NCBI GenBank assembly: GCA_009774145.1
Contig: VSND01000004.1
Location: forward strand, 57,171-121,170
Length of the DNA: 64,000 nt
From: Lachnospiraceae bacterium
GTDB lineage: Bacteria > Bacillota > Clostridia > Lachnospirales > Lachnospiraceae
Reading direction: 5' to 3'
Shown one piece after another: positions 34,201 through 42,511 of the stretch (its first letter is position 1; every line of letters begins with the position of its first letter). The notes beneath the pieces were generated by a model. That model was given only the letters and a program-made list of their open reading frames with translations, did no database searches and was not told where the DNA came from. Position numbers and translations under genes: made by a program.

Positions 34201-36413
34201 TCTCGCCTTCGGACGGAAAATTCCGGTTTGACAACATTGGAAAAGAGATGCCCGCCATGGTACTGGCGCACGAACTTTACCGGGAAATTGTACCGAAGGT
34301 TCTGAAAGTGGAGCTGAAACGGGGAGAACAGCCGACGCCGTTTTCCAGACTGATCAGCAACATCAGAGTGATCTATGGGATTGATTACATGATACAGATT
34401 CTGACGGCTCTTGGGAAGGAGCCGCTTCAGCGCGGCTACAGTTACTATGCTTCAGCTGCAGAGAAAAGAAGAGTCTTAAGCCATCTGCTGAAAGTCAGCA
34501 TGCCGAAGGAGGAAGAGACGGCCGCGGACCTTGCAAAGGCACTGAAGGGCACGGATATTACGAAAAAACGTCTGGCGGAGCTGGCCATGTATGCAGAGCA
34601 GTGGATTCCGATGCTGGAGGACTATTTTGCCGTTCCGGGTTTTTCAGATACCTGCTATTACTTTATGGCGCATACCAGTGAACATTTTGATGATCACATT
34701 ACATCCATCATAGCCAGATACACGCCGCTATCTCCGGAAGAACTGCATGATGGTGCATTTGATCTGAACTGGTTTTTTGAATCCTATGAAAAGGTGGGGG
34801 AGAAAACATTCAAACTCCTTTATGATGCTGCCAAATATTCTTCCACCGGAGCTGCCCACGGAAGAGCCAGAAAGTATGCGGACGCGGCGCTTGGCAAAAA
34901 GGATAAGGAAGAATTAAAGGCGGAAATCAATGCAAAACGCAACAAGGATCTTCTGATGAGCCTTGGACTTCTTCCTCTTCCTTCTGCAAAAGCGGATCGG
35001 GAAGAGGAACTGCTGGACCGCTATCAGTTTATTCAGAAATATAAAAAGGAAAGCCGGCAGTTCGGCGCGCAGCGCCGTGCCAGCGAAGGACGTGCCGTAC
35101 AACTTGCCCTGCAGAATTTAAGTGTCAATGCCGGTTTTACGGATGTGACACGTCTTGTTCTGCGCATGGAAAGCAGGCTGGTGGAAAACGCGTCCTCCTG
35201 TTTTACTTGGCAGCCTGTGGACGGTGCGGACGGCACGGAACTGATGATCGCTGTGGACGAAAACGGAAAGAGCACGCTGAAATGCCGCAAAGACGGCAAG
35301 GCGTTAAAATCGGTTCCCGCCAGGCTGAAAAAGAATGAGCAGGCAGTGAAAATGCAGGAACTGAACAAAGCGCTGAAGGATCAGTACAGCAGAACAAAGC
35401 AGATGCTGGAGCAGGCCATGGAAGACCGGACTGCCTTCGAGGTATGGGAGCTTCTGGAGCTTTATCAGAATCCGGTGGCCGCGCCGATTCTGAAGCCGCT
35501 GATTGTTCTGCCGGAACATGCGGATCAGACAAAGCCGTTCTGCATGGGATTTCTTACCGAAGACGGCATTCTGGATTATCAGGGAAAGCTTACGAAAGTC
35601 CAGTCAGATGATACGCTTCTGATTGCACATCCGTTCGATCTTTACCGTGAGGGACACTGGAGCGAATACCAGAAGCTTCTGTTCGAAAAGCAGCTGAAGC
35701 AGCCGTTTAAACAGGTATTCCGCGAATTATATGTGAAGTTGCCGGAAGAACTGGAAAAAGGGGAATCCATGCTGTTTTCCGGCAACCAGATCCAGCCGCA
35801 GAAAACGGTTGGCGTACTGCGCGGACGCCGGTGGGTGGCGGACTACGACGATGGCCTGCAGAAGATTTATTATAAGGAAAATATCGTGGCGCGGATTTAT
35901 GCCATGGCGGACTGGTTCTCTCCGGGCGATATCGAAGCGCCGACACTGGAATGGGTGGTATTTCTGGATCGTAAGACGGGAAAGACGATGAAAATGAAGG
36001 AAATACCGGATATCATATACAGCGAGGTGATGCGGGATGTGGACCTGGCGGTGAGCGTTGCGCATGCAGGCGGCGTGGATCCGGAAGCAAGCCATTCGAC
36101 CGTTGAAATGCGGCGTGCCATTGTGGAATGCAATCTTGCGCTGTTTGGCATCAGAAATGTGAAGGTCGAGGGCAATTTTGCAGTCATCAAAGGAAAGCTG
36201 GGAGAATATACCGTTCATCTGGGAAGCGGCGTGGTGCATCAGATGGGAAATGCCATGCTGTTTGTCGTGCCAGTACATTCTCAGCACAGGGGAAGGATGT
36301 TCCTGCCGTTTGTGGACGACGATCCCAAGACTGCAGAGATCATGTCCAAGATCCTGCTGTTTGCCGAGGACACGAAGATCAAGGATCCGGGTATTCTGGA
36401 TCAGATTCGATAA
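31260..36413 (+). CDS. Giant DUF4132-type protein (1717 residues)
   Basis: No signal peptide or membrane helix. The first ~700 residues look like helical repeats (HEAT/armadillo-like, inferred from regular helix-rich pattern). The C-terminal third resembles MolR/YehI-type DUF4132 proteins: LLIAHPFDLYREGHWSEYQK, QLKQPFKQVFRELY and RRWVADYDDGLQKIYY, then an extra ~220-residue end, also seen in large DUF4132/DUF5724 proteins. Biochemical role unknown; related families occur with MoxR/VWA and WGR proteins in proposed conflict systems. ATG at 31260 has GAGGAGGGG 9 bases upstream. A strong terminator follows. Confidence 0.8.
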   Translation: MAEFTYQTRRKMSEVWVAQTKQKADGVSEQEKTLLPSVYYHTVPHDTCAWMRKLLENGTYRTLRELYQDRFQDLIRACIPENLHEEFYYALDQMNQFQMTAGWQRRSVRSESYAPFAEASIGLFRAYTRLTFYKVPLSELLTGNAEPEIYDHARTEWFAYAGILAAQIDLGNEKTIQAVKDILLGEGNTSMISYELIRGIVMCRNRELYEVLGRFLLAARLQEGARQAVCETMDAGRPEAFLHLFSVIEENDLIRYSSVRRAVSTWIGIFNEKSVDRISEKLLRLMGSCLRDEEFRKEQLASEDSVAISCALWALGFYRAEDAVDAVQQLIRCGTRHQKMTASYFIHSLQEERLKMQATKGIVQEYSEDLELVACFMNGFMDLSEMHLMSLLKDESKGYYSLRDAAVSEPKKMDPTALFDSREEAAQIYEILKGIRKKLPKKGLVLSPCIFPWHEVTLTPSALAVRMCLIAWMLQEDSLLDEAAELIPSIGQGERYGVSGRIYAARVILYRPASGKRREVLFDLMHNPEESTCKTALKLVEDLTLTAEDYLKIEQNLKYKKGRAGTLALLKKQPPAQLAESVGRLLAAKSEECHLGALDLALQMKKEHASDFARIKPYLSDFTKATGPEQVLLKELLGDSSEAQDILQTPGYGFYDVEKKWVLPPVKTDGKEASSLFVHGEKACIRVLKALNDLIEKNRGLTYKTAWNEEEMLGNRLERCRWTGEDPDATPLDAWPFRELWEDFYQREIKTPELLLEIALYQECRARRGCYEQNLPLYKKVFGSGLIKKPPFSDLVQGLRYGVQARTVLETLFSEYVPTALKVRFGLCGTAALLSALDSSNDFYTVSEKRWNGEIQTYTERAAELPIFKSMRLWLSGAEEKDWADAFTLRFRLQQYYLEQRKREQLPPHQSRYGAYLFLSDYVQCYVRGFWDKDLFYKAVFDFSGLGALLEPVSIVEQRGAVSSRNARIGALNAFFGTGVISPSDGKFRFDNIGKEMPAMVLAHELYREIVPKVLKVELKRGEQPTPFSRLISNIRVIYGIDYMIQILTALGKEPLQRGYSYYASAAEKRRVLSHLLKVSMPKEEETAADLAKALKGTDITKKRLAELAMYAEQWIPMLEDYFAVPGFSDTCYYFMAHTSEHFDDHITSIIARYTPLSPEELHDGAFDLNWFFESYEKVGEKTFKLLYDAAKYSSTGAAHGRARKYADAALGKKDKEELKAEINAKRNKDLLMSLGLLPLPSAKADREEELLDRYQFIQKYKKESRQFGAQRRASEGRAVQLALQNLSVNAGFTDVTRLVLRMESRLVENASSCFTWQPVDGADGTELMIAVDENGKSTLKCRKDGKALKSVPARLKKNEQAVKMQELNKALKDQYSRTKQMLEQAMEDRTAFEVWELLELYQNPVAAPILKPLIVLPEHADQTKPFCMGFLTEDGILDYQGKLTKVQSDDTLLIAHPFDLYREGHWSEYQKLLFEKQLKQPFKQVFRELYVKLPEELEKGESMLFSGNQIQPQKTVGVLRGRRWVADYDDGLQKIYYKENIVARIYAMADWFSPGDIEAPTLEWVVFLDRKTGKTMKMKEIPDIIYSEVMRDVDLAVSVAHAGGVDPEASHSTVEMRRAIVECNLALFGIRNVKVEGNFAVIKGKLGEYTVHLGSGVVHQMGNAMLFVVPVHSQHRGRMFLPFVDDDPKTAEIMSKILLFAEDTKIKDPGILDQIR

Positions 36414-36433
36414 GGATCATAAAATATGGAGAA

Positions 36434-36474
36434 AAAAGACTGAATATGCCGCAGGGCATTTTCAGTCTTTTCTT
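36434..36474 (+). terminator. Intrinsic terminator after the 1717-residue gene
   Basis: A 17-bp stem with one mismatch (36434-36450 with 36455-36471), loop GCAG and a T-rich end. It stops just before the -35 box of the TetR promoter. Confidence 0.85.
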
Positions 36475-36475
36475 G

Positions 36476-36504
36476 TTGACAAATTATTTTCGTTCTTGTA
36501 TCAT
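36476..36504 (+). promoter_or_regulatory. Promoter of the tetR-MFS operon
   Basis: TTGACA (36476-36481), a 17-base spacer and TATCAT (36499-36504). The -10 box overlaps the palindromic operator. Confidence 0.8.
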
Positions 36505-36532
36505 AGTTATTGACCGTAAGTCAATAACTATG
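36502..36532. promoter_or_regulatory. Perfect palindromic operator for the TetR-family regulator
   Basis: Two perfect 13-bp arms (36502-36514 and 36520-36532; core ATAGTTATTGAC / GTCAATAACTAT) are separated by 5 bases. It overlaps the -10 box and the transcription start, just before the regulator gene, so autorepression is the natural reading. Confidence 0.82.
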
Positions 36533-36550
36533 AAAAGGAGGATGAAGAAA

Positions 36551-37207
36551 TTGGCAAGACCAGTGAAAAAGCAGCCGGAACAATGGAAAAAGGAAATTCT
36601 GGATGCGGCGAAGGAACTGTTTTTATCAAAGGGTTATGAAGAAACCGCCATCACTGACATTATGGAGCGGGCAGGCGGAGCAAAGGGGATGTTCTACCGG
36701 TTTTTTCAGAGTAAAGCAGAGGTCATGCATGCGCTGGGGGATCAGATGTTTTTTGAAAACAATCCGTTTGAGCTGGTCAGAGGACGTCCTGACTTAAACG
36801 GACTGCAGAAGATCCGGGAGGTGCTTGCCCTTGACAGGGCGGATGGAGAACGGGAGAAGATCAATGCGCAGGCAGTCGCTATTCTGAAAGATCCGCATAT
36901 TCTGGCAGCTGCGGTGGAGGAAAACCGGCGGGTGCTGACTCCTCTCTGGTTTGAACTGATTGAGGAAGGCCGGCGTGACGGTTCTGTTCATACGGAATAT
37001 GCAAAAGAGCTTTCCGAGCTGCTTGCGCTCGTCAATTTCTGGCTGATGCCGTCTGTCTTTCCGGCGGATGCAGAAGGGATCCGGCAAAAACTCCGGTTTC
37101 TTGCGGAAGTTCTTTCGGCCATGGGACTTCCGATTCTGGAGGATGAGATGTATGACAGAATAAAACGGATCTTCATAAACAGCGGAGAAGAAAGGAGTAA
37201 CGAATGA
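36551..37207 (+). CDS. TetR/AcrR-family transcriptional regulator
   Basis: Encodes 218 residues. The N-terminal HTH is clear: KEILDAAKELFLSKGYEETA, ITDIMERAGGAKGMFYRFF, SKAEVMHAL. The ligand domain is helical and diverged. The TTG at 36551 is preferred because AGGAGG (36536-36541) lies 9 bases upstream, while the in-frame ATG at 36542 touches it; ATG 36530 lies within the operator. Overlaps the transporter gene by 4 bases, so it probably controls that efflux pump and itself. Confidence 0.9.
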   Translation: MARPVKKQPEQWKKEILDAAKELFLSKGYEETAITDIMERAGGAKGMFYRFFQSKAEVMHALGDQMFFENNPFELVRGRPDLNGLQKIREVLALDRADGEREKINAQAVAILKDPHILAAAVEENRRVLTPLWFELIEEGRRDGSVHTEYAKELSELLALVNFWLMPSVFPADAEGIRQKLRFLAEVLSAMGLPILEDEMYDRIKRIFINSGEERSNE

Positions 37208-38460
37208 AACAGAGACTGTTTACAAAGAATTTTACGCTCCTTGTGCTGGGGCAGATCAGTTCTTTGTTTGGTAACTACATACTGCATCTGGCGCTGTCCA
37301 TGTATGTGCTGGAAGCAACCGGTTCGGCAGCCGTGTTTGCAGGTATTTTGTCGGTTGCGACGGTTCCTACGATTCTGTTATCTCCTCTTGGGGGTATCCT
37401 TGCGGACCGGGCGGACCGGCGGAAGATCATGGTGGCGCTGGATGCTCTGACCGGCCTGTCTGTTTTGTGCACGGCGGTTCTGCTGTCCGGAGAGAACGCC
37501 ATTGCCGCGATCACAGTACTGCTTGTGGTCCTTTCGGTTCTTGGAGCATTTGAGACGCCTGTAGTACAGGCCTGTATCCCTCAGATGCTGGAAGGCGATC
37601 ACATCATTAAGGGAAATGCGGTGGTGAACCAGGCGGCATCCATTTCTTATCTGACCGCGCCTCTGCTGGGCGGTATTCTGTATGCTGTTATTGGCTTAAA
37701 GCCTGTGATGTATGCAAGCGTTGTGTGTTTTTTTCTCACTGCGTTCTTTGAATGTTTTATAAAACTGGGTTATCAGCCGGGAACAGATCAGGGGAGTGTT
37801 CTGTCGATGGTAAAGAACGATTTCTTCAGCAGCATCCGCTTTCTGGCAGAAGAACGGCCGGATATTATGAAGATGCTGTTTCTGACGGCGCTTTCCCGTT
37901 TCTTTGTTATGGGCGTCACACTGGTGGGGCTTCCCTTTATTGTGCGGACTGTGCTTGGGCTGGATGCAAAATATTACGGCGGAGCAGAGAGTGCGCTGGC
38001 GGTTGCAACGATTTTGGGGAGTATTGCCGCAGGGCTTCTTACAGGGAAATTAAAATCCGGCAGGCTGTCGTTTGTGCTTGCAGCCATCGGAATCTGCATC
38101 GTTCCGTCCGGTGCTGTCTTTCTTTTTTCGTCCGGTGCAGTGTTCAGATATGTTGTAAATGTTGCGGCTTTCTGCAGTATGCAGGCTGCTGTCAGTATTT
38201 TTTCCATCTTTGCGGTATCGATGATTCAGCAGAATACACCAGATCATCTGATTGGAAAAGTAATGGCTTATACAGCGGCCATTACCATGTGCGCACAGCC
38301 AGTCGGGCAGATGGCCTATGGCTTTTTGTTTGACAGATTTCGGGAGACGGTTGGTCCTGTACTGATTGTTTCAGGAATCCTGGTATGTCTGATCGGACTG
38401 TTTTCGGCAGGCTTTTTCAGAAGGGTGGATGAGATACGAAGCAGTGCAGGAGAAGATTGA
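37204..38460 (+). CDS. Major facilitator superfamily exporter
   Basis: Encodes 418 residues with about 12 membrane helices. The loop 2-3 motif GGILADRADRRKIMV is typical of MFS drug exporters of the MFS_3/enterobactin-exporter type. ATGA overlap with tetR, ribosome site AAAGGAG 6 bases upstream. Likely a regulated efflux pump in the cell membrane; the substrate is unknown. Confidence 0.9.
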   Translation: MKQRLFTKNFTLLVLGQISSLFGNYILHLALSMYVLEATGSAAVFAGILSVATVPTILLSPLGGILADRADRRKIMVALDALTGLSVLCTAVLLSGENAIAAITVLLVVLSVLGAFETPVVQACIPQMLEGDHIIKGNAVVNQAASISYLTAPLLGGILYAVIGLKPVMYASVVCFFLTAFFECFIKLGYQPGTDQGSVLSMVKNDFFSSIRFLAEERPDIMKMLFLTALSRFFVMGVTLVGLPFIVRTVLGLDAKYYGGAESALAVATILGSIAAGLLTGKLKSGRLSFVLAAIGICIVPSGAVFLFSSGAVFRYVVNVAAFCSMQAAVSIFSIFAVSMIQQNTPDHLIGKVMAYTAAITMCAQPVGQMAYGFLFDRFRETVGPVLIVSGILVCLIGLFSAGFFRRVDEIRSSAGED

Positions 38461-38467
38461 AAAATAC

Positions 38468-38496
38468 TTTACCACATATAAAAATAACGGTATAAT
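38468..38496 (+). promoter_or_regulatory. Promoter of the 171-residue hypothetical gene
   Basis: TTTACC (38468-38473), a 17-base spacer and a consensus TATAAT (38491-38496), 40 bases before the start codon. Confidence 0.5.
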
Positions 38497-38535
38497 AACA
38501 ATGACGGAAGCGGATGATTTGCAGTAGGAATCACA

Positions 38536-39051
38536 ATGTCAAATATCATATCATTTGATGGAAATGTTACGCCGGACGACGATTCCCTTCAGATGTCGAA
38601 CGGCGGAACCGATGTGCTGATCAGCATCCTTGCTTTGAGCGGATCTGTGATTGCCCGGACAGAAAACGAAAAACGCCTGATGGTATATTTATCGGAAAAT
38701 GATCAGATCATCGGCAGGGGGTGCGTCGGATTTGACATTGTTGAGATGCCGTGGGAGAAAGCGACTTTTGAAGAGGATAAGAGATTTATGCTCAGGGTTA
38801 TAAAAGGAGCAGAAAACAAAACCGGCTGGGAAAAGCTGGATTACAGTCCGAATGAGCGATTTGTTTCCTGTTATCTGGAGAAATTTGAAAATCTGATCAA
38901 CCGGATGACGGCTGACGATATCAGGGCCGATGCATCGAAGAACTGGTTATCCGGGGCGGACGAAAAAGATCCGGTCCGCTGCGGTTTTCCAAGATGTAAA
39001 AAGCACGGTATTTTTTTGACCTGCTTTGGGTGTCAGATTTGCAATCATTAA
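38536..39051 (+). CDS. Hypothetical protein with Cys-rich C-terminus
   Basis: Encodes 171 residues. The first two-thirds are an alpha/beta region (ISFDGNVTPDDDSLQMSNGGTD is not a known motif to me); the last 25 residues carry five cysteines and two histidines (CGFPRCKKHG, CFGCQICNH), a possible zinc site. It starts a small-gene run of immunity-like proteins, so an immunity role is possible but not shown. Confidence 0.6.
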   Translation: MSNIISFDGNVTPDDDSLQMSNGGTDVLISILALSGSVIARTENEKRLMVYLSENDQIIGRGCVGFDIVEMPWEKATFEEDKRFMLRVIKGAENKTGWEKLDYSPNERFVSCYLEKFENLINRMTADDIRADASKNWLSGADEKDPVRCGFPRCKKHGIFLTCFGCQICNH

Positions 39052-39098
39052 ATTTGTATTTCAGCGTTTTTCAGGGAGACCGGGGAAGGAGCAGAGAG

Positions 39099-39734
39099 AT
39101 GACAGAAAACAGAACGTCCAATTATGAAAAAATGAAAGATGATATGGCGTCTGTGTTTTTAGAGTACGATCAGGAAAAAATGATCCGGAAATTTTCACTG
39201 GAGCATGATGAAAATTATCTTTTTATTTTCTTTACAGGGAGAAGATACCGCATCCACCGTCATACAGGGGCGGTAAGCTGGTCGAAGGATTCTTTTCAAA
39301 CGGAAGAAAAGGCGGATTATAATGAGGCCATGACCATATATGACGTGCTCTGTTATTCCAAAGAACATTGTCATCTGGCCGGCGAGTGGGTCAATGTGGG
39401 CAGCCTTTCTGCGGTTAGGGGCGGTACTTTGGCAAAAGCGGGTAACTTTTTTCAAAATGCCGGGGAGTATTTTAACGGGAAAACCGATGCGCTGGCACAT
39501 GCCTGTGAGGTTCTTCAGGGGCGAAAGATAAAAAAGGGGGATGTGGGTTATGAACTGGATCTGTTTCCCTTCCTGCCGCTGTCGCTGCGTTTTTGGGAGG
39601 CAGATGAGGAATTCCCGGCAAGTCTGCAGATTCTGACAGACAAGAACATCCTTGATTATATGCATTATGAAACGCTGATGTTCGCAATTACGCATGTGAT
39701 CCATCGACTGAAGGCAGAATGTGAACAGTTTTGA
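39099..39734 (+). CDS. DUF3786-like protein
   Basis: Encodes 211 residues. The end PFLPLSLRFWEADEEFPASL and LQILTDKNILDYMHYETLMF fits the DUF3786 pattern of clostridial proteins of unknown function; RRYRIHRHTGAVSW is also typical. It is predicted cytoplasmic. ATG at 39099 with GGAAGGAG 8 bases upstream is preferred over a longer frame that overlaps the previous gene. Confidence 0.65.
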   Translation: MTENRTSNYEKMKDDMASVFLEYDQEKMIRKFSLEHDENYLFIFFTGRRYRIHRHTGAVSWSKDSFQTEEKADYNEAMTIYDVLCYSKEHCHLAGEWVNVGSLSAVRGGTLAKAGNFFQNAGEYFNGKTDALAHACEVLQGRKIKKGDVGYELDLFPFLPLSLRFWEADEEFPASLQILTDKNILDYMHYETLMFAITHVIHRLKAECEQF

Positions 39735-39854
39735 CAGCTGTACAGATTTGTTCCGGATACGGGCATATGTTCCGCTGATCATCTGAATACGGGGCAAAAT
39801 GCAGTAAAATGACTGCGTGTTTGAGTGAGAGATATGCAGAGGAGGTGCACGATC

Positions 39855-40532
39855 ATGAGACTGGCAGCAACAGCACAGATGAAGGAACTGGACCGGACCG
39901 CCATAGAGGAGCGGAAGATTCCGTCTCTGGATCTAATGGAGCGTGCGGCGGGAGCCGTGGCAAAAAAGGTTCTGCAGATCACGGGAAAAAATGACAGAAA
40001 CAGGCAGATTGCGATTTTTTGCGGACCGGGAAATAACGGTGGAGACGGAGTTGCAGCAGCACGGCTTCTGATGGAACGCGGCCGTGAGGTCCGTATCTTT
40101 CTGGTGGGCGACCGGAAGAAGATGACGCCGGATTCGCTTGCCATGGAGCAGAAGCTGTTGGCGACAGGCGGGAAGCTGGAGGCTTATGCTGCGGATTCTT
40201 CTGAACAGCAGGAGTGGATCGAAAACAGTGCATGTCTGGTGGATGCACTGTTTGGCGTAGGGCTGAAGCGGCCTGTAACAGGGGATTTTCTGTCGGCAGT
40301 CCGCCGGATGAACCACGCGCCCTGTCCGGTGGTCTCCTGCGATATTCCGTCCGGGATAGACGGCGATACGGGAAACGTTCTTGGAGAAGCGGTCCGTGCA
40401 GACTGTACAGTGACATTTACCTGTTCCAAATACGGTCTGGAGCAGGGGGACGGAAAGGAATATGCAGGAACCGTGGAAGTGGCGCCGATCGGAATTCCGG
40501 AAGAGCTGATCTGCCAGGTTCTGGGATCCTGA
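39855..40532 (+). CDS. nnrE: NAD(P)H-hydrate epimerase, YjeF N-domain only
   Basis: Encodes 225 residues. Motifs of the epimerase: CGPGNNGGDGVAAARLL, ALFGVGLKRPV and SCDIPSGIDGDTG. It interconverts R and S forms of hydrated NAD(P)H for repair. The ADP/ATP-dependent dehydratase domain, often fused C-terminally, is absent here, so that partner must be elsewhere. ATG at 39855 has GGAGGTG 7 bases upstream. Confidence 0.9.
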   Translation: MRLAATAQMKELDRTAIEERKIPSLDLMERAAGAVAKKVLQITGKNDRNRQIAIFCGPGNNGGDGVAAARLLMERGREVRIFLVGDRKKMTPDSLAMEQKLLATGGKLEAYAADSSEQQEWIENSACLVDALFGVGLKRPVTGDFLSAVRRMNHAPCPVVSCDIPSGIDGDTGNVLGEAVRADCTVTFTCSKYGLEQGDGKEYAGTVEVAPIGIPEELICQVLGS

Positions 40533-40562
40533 CCAGGATGTCAGGAAATGTAAGGAGGAGCC

Positions 40563-40826
40563 ATGAGACGTAAAAATCTGAATCAGATCGTAAAGCTGAA
40601 TGATGCGCAGAAAAAACAGATACTCAGCGAGATAAAGGCATTTTATCTGGATGTCCGGGGGGAAGAGATCGGAATGATTGAAGAGCAGCAGATCCTGGAT
40701 CTGTTCTGCGAGCATCTTGCGCCAATGATTTATAATAAGGCACTGGATGATGCGCAGTACTGGTTCAGACAGCAGATGGAAAATTTATCAGCAGATTATT
40801 ATCTTCTGTATCGGGATACCCGGTAA
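40563..40826 (+). CDS. DUF2164 family protein
   Basis: Encodes 87 residues. The pattern VKLNDAQKKQILSEIKAFYL, GEEIGMIEEQQILDLF, and MIYNKALDDAQYWFRQQME matches DUF2164, small proteins of unknown function. Ribosome site AAGGAGG directly upstream. 30 bases after nnrE, probably same transcript. Confidence 0.8.
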   Translation: MRRKNLNQIVKLNDAQKKQILSEIKAFYLDVRGEEIGMIEEQQILDLFCEHLAPMIYNKALDDAQYWFRQQMENLSADYYLLYRDTR

Positions 40827-40908
40827 AATTCAGTGCAGAGTCCGTATATTGGGGAGGAAACACAGATGGAGAATGAACGATGTTTGATGAAACGGAAAGG
40901 GACGCTTT

Positions 40909-41178
40909 ATGGAAGGAAAAATGAAAAAAATGTTCTGCACACTGAGCAATACTGCCTTGCTGGCGGGGTGCCTTATCTTTATGATCGGAGCGTATTATGA
41001 AGTGATAAAAGCCGGAATCCCTTATCAGGATCCGCCGCTGGAATTACAGATTCAGTATGCCGTTAATCTGGGAATCGGAGATGAGCTTTGCAGGATCGGT
41101 TTTTTCGCAGTTCTGTATGGCATTGCCTTTCGTCTGGCGCTTTGGCTGTTCGCAAAGATACGCCGGCAGATCAGATGA
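40909..41178 (+). CDS. Small membrane protein
   Basis: Encodes 89 residues with two membrane helices (about 13-33 and 62-82) around a short polar loop, and a basic C-terminus. Not recognised. The start is uncertain: ATG 40909 or ATG 40921. The best ribosome site nearby (GGGGAGG, 40851-40857) precedes an ATG at 40866 in a different frame, which is odd. Confidence 0.6.
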   Translation: MEGKMKKMFCTLSNTALLAGCLIFMIGAYYEVIKAGIPYQDPPLELQIQYAVNLGIGDELCRIGFFAVLYGIAFRLALWLFAKIRRQIR

Positions 41179-41238
41179 GGCGGGCAGGAGGATCCGGATG
41201 GACAAGCTGGATAAAATGTTTGCGGAGGTAGCTGCTGA

Positions 41239-41982
41239 TTGAGAACCTGTACACAAAGATCATTTTTTCAGACAGGCATGCCCCTGTTCGCGATGGCGAT
41301 GTTTTTTCTGGCTGCAGCTTTATACTGCTGCTTCAACAGAACGTTGCTTCTGGCGGCGGTGTTTTTGCTTGCGGTTGGGCTCCTTCTGCTGGTGCTGGGA
41401 ATGAGAAGGGTAAAAAGAGAGGCGGAAGCCATCCTGCGGTTCATTCGGGAAAGGTCTGTTTTTTATCACAGATGCAGTCCGGCTCTGACCATCTCTGATT
41501 TTCTGAGTTTTTTAAGGCAGGAAGGTTTTGTATTAACAGAATACCCCTTTGGAAATTATTACGGTCATTGGCGCATGGACCAAAAGCACATCTGCCATTT
41601 CTTTGTGGCAAATCATGACACGCCGGACTGTCCGGAAGCAGAAAGCTATTCTGAATTATTTATCCGGACAGTCTGTGAATCAGGTATGTCGGCCGGCAGC
41701 CAGTACCTGCTGGATCTGGAGTATGGATCCGGACTGGAACAGAAATCGCCGCAATATATACAGGCGGCGCGGGAAGGATTTATGCATGATAAACAGGGGA
41801 TTCCTTTTGGATTCCGGCTTGCTTTTGATACCCGGGATCATATTCTGTATTGTGCGGAGGCAGTCACCCGGATCGTCTGGCAGAAAAATGAGGTGCCGGC
41901 GATCTGCGTCAGCGAGCTGCTGAAAAAGCTGTTGAAAAGTCCTGATGTATGTTCAGGAAAAGATTTTGATGAAATGCGGTAA
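41239..41982 (+). CDS. Membrane-anchored hypothetical protein
   Basis: Encodes 247 residues. Two N-terminal membrane helices (about 12-32 and 35-55) are followed by a soluble cytoplasmic part with no known motif. The start is TTG at 41239, with GGAGG 11 bases upstream, overlapping the TGA of a 14-codon open frame (41199-41243) that has a good ribosome site of its own (CAGGAGG). Translation may be coupled through that short frame. ATG 41281 would be the alternative. Confidence 0.6.
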   Translation: MRTCTQRSFFQTGMPLFAMAMFFLAAALYCCFNRTLLLAAVFLLAVGLLLLVLGMRRVKREAEAILRFIRERSVFYHRCSPALTISDFLSFLRQEGFVLTEYPFGNYYGHWRMDQKHICHFFVANHDTPDCPEAESYSELFIRTVCESGMSAGSQYLLDLEYGSGLEQKSPQYIQAAREGFMHDKQGIPFGFRLAFDTRDHILYCAEAVTRIVWQKNEVPAICVSELLKKLLKSPDVCSGKDFDEMR

Positions 41983-41987
41983 AGGGA

Positions 41988-41996
41988 TGGTATAAT
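41988..41996 (+). promoter_or_regulatory. Extended -10 promoter before a GNAT gene
   Basis: TGGTATAAT is an extended -10 element with a consensus hexamer; no good -35 is present. The next start codon is 34 bases downstream. Confidence 0.45.
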
Positions 41997-42029
41997 GAAA
42001 AGATCAAAAACAAACCCGGGAGGCAGACT

Positions 42030-42494
42030 ATGAAATATATGACAGCGATTCCTGACATGTCAGAGACTATATATGATATTTTACATACAACAATTCATAC
42101 AGTCTATCCGAAATACTATCCGGAGGAGGTGGCAGATTTTTTCTGCCGGCATCACAGTAAGGAACACATTCTGGAGGGTATTGCATCTGGGAATATGGGA
42201 GTATTGATGAAAGGTAATATCATTGTCGGAACCGGATGTTTTGACGGCAATCATATTACAGGATTATATATCCTGCCTGCTTATCAGAAACAGGGCTGCG
42301 GTTCACGGATCATGGATTGTCTGGAGGCTGAGATCATGAAAAAACATGAGACAGCGATTCTGGACGCTTCTCTTCCGGCTGTCTGTTTTTATGAACACAG
42401 AGGTTATCAGACCATAGGGCATGGGAGATACGAACTGGAACATGATGTGAAACTGATTTACGAGATAATGGAGAAAAAATTAAGAATGGATTGA
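42030..42494 (+). CDS. GNAT-family N-acetyltransferase
   Basis: Encodes 154 residues. The acetyl-CoA motif A region GLYILPAYQKQGCGSRIMDCL shows the Q-x-x-G-x-G loop, followed by AVCFYEHRGYQTIG of motif B. Substrate unknown. Ribosome site GGGAGG 7 bases upstream. Confidence 0.88.
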   Translation: MKYMTAIPDMSETIYDILHTTIHTVYPKYYPEEVADFFCRHHSKEHILEGIASGNMGVLMKGNIIVGTGCFDGNHITGLYILPAYQKQGCGSRIMDCLEAEIMKKHETAILDASLPAVCFYEHRGYQTIGHGRYELEHDVKLIYEIMEKKLRMD

Positions 42495-42511
42495 TTTTAC
42501 AGGAGGCGCTT

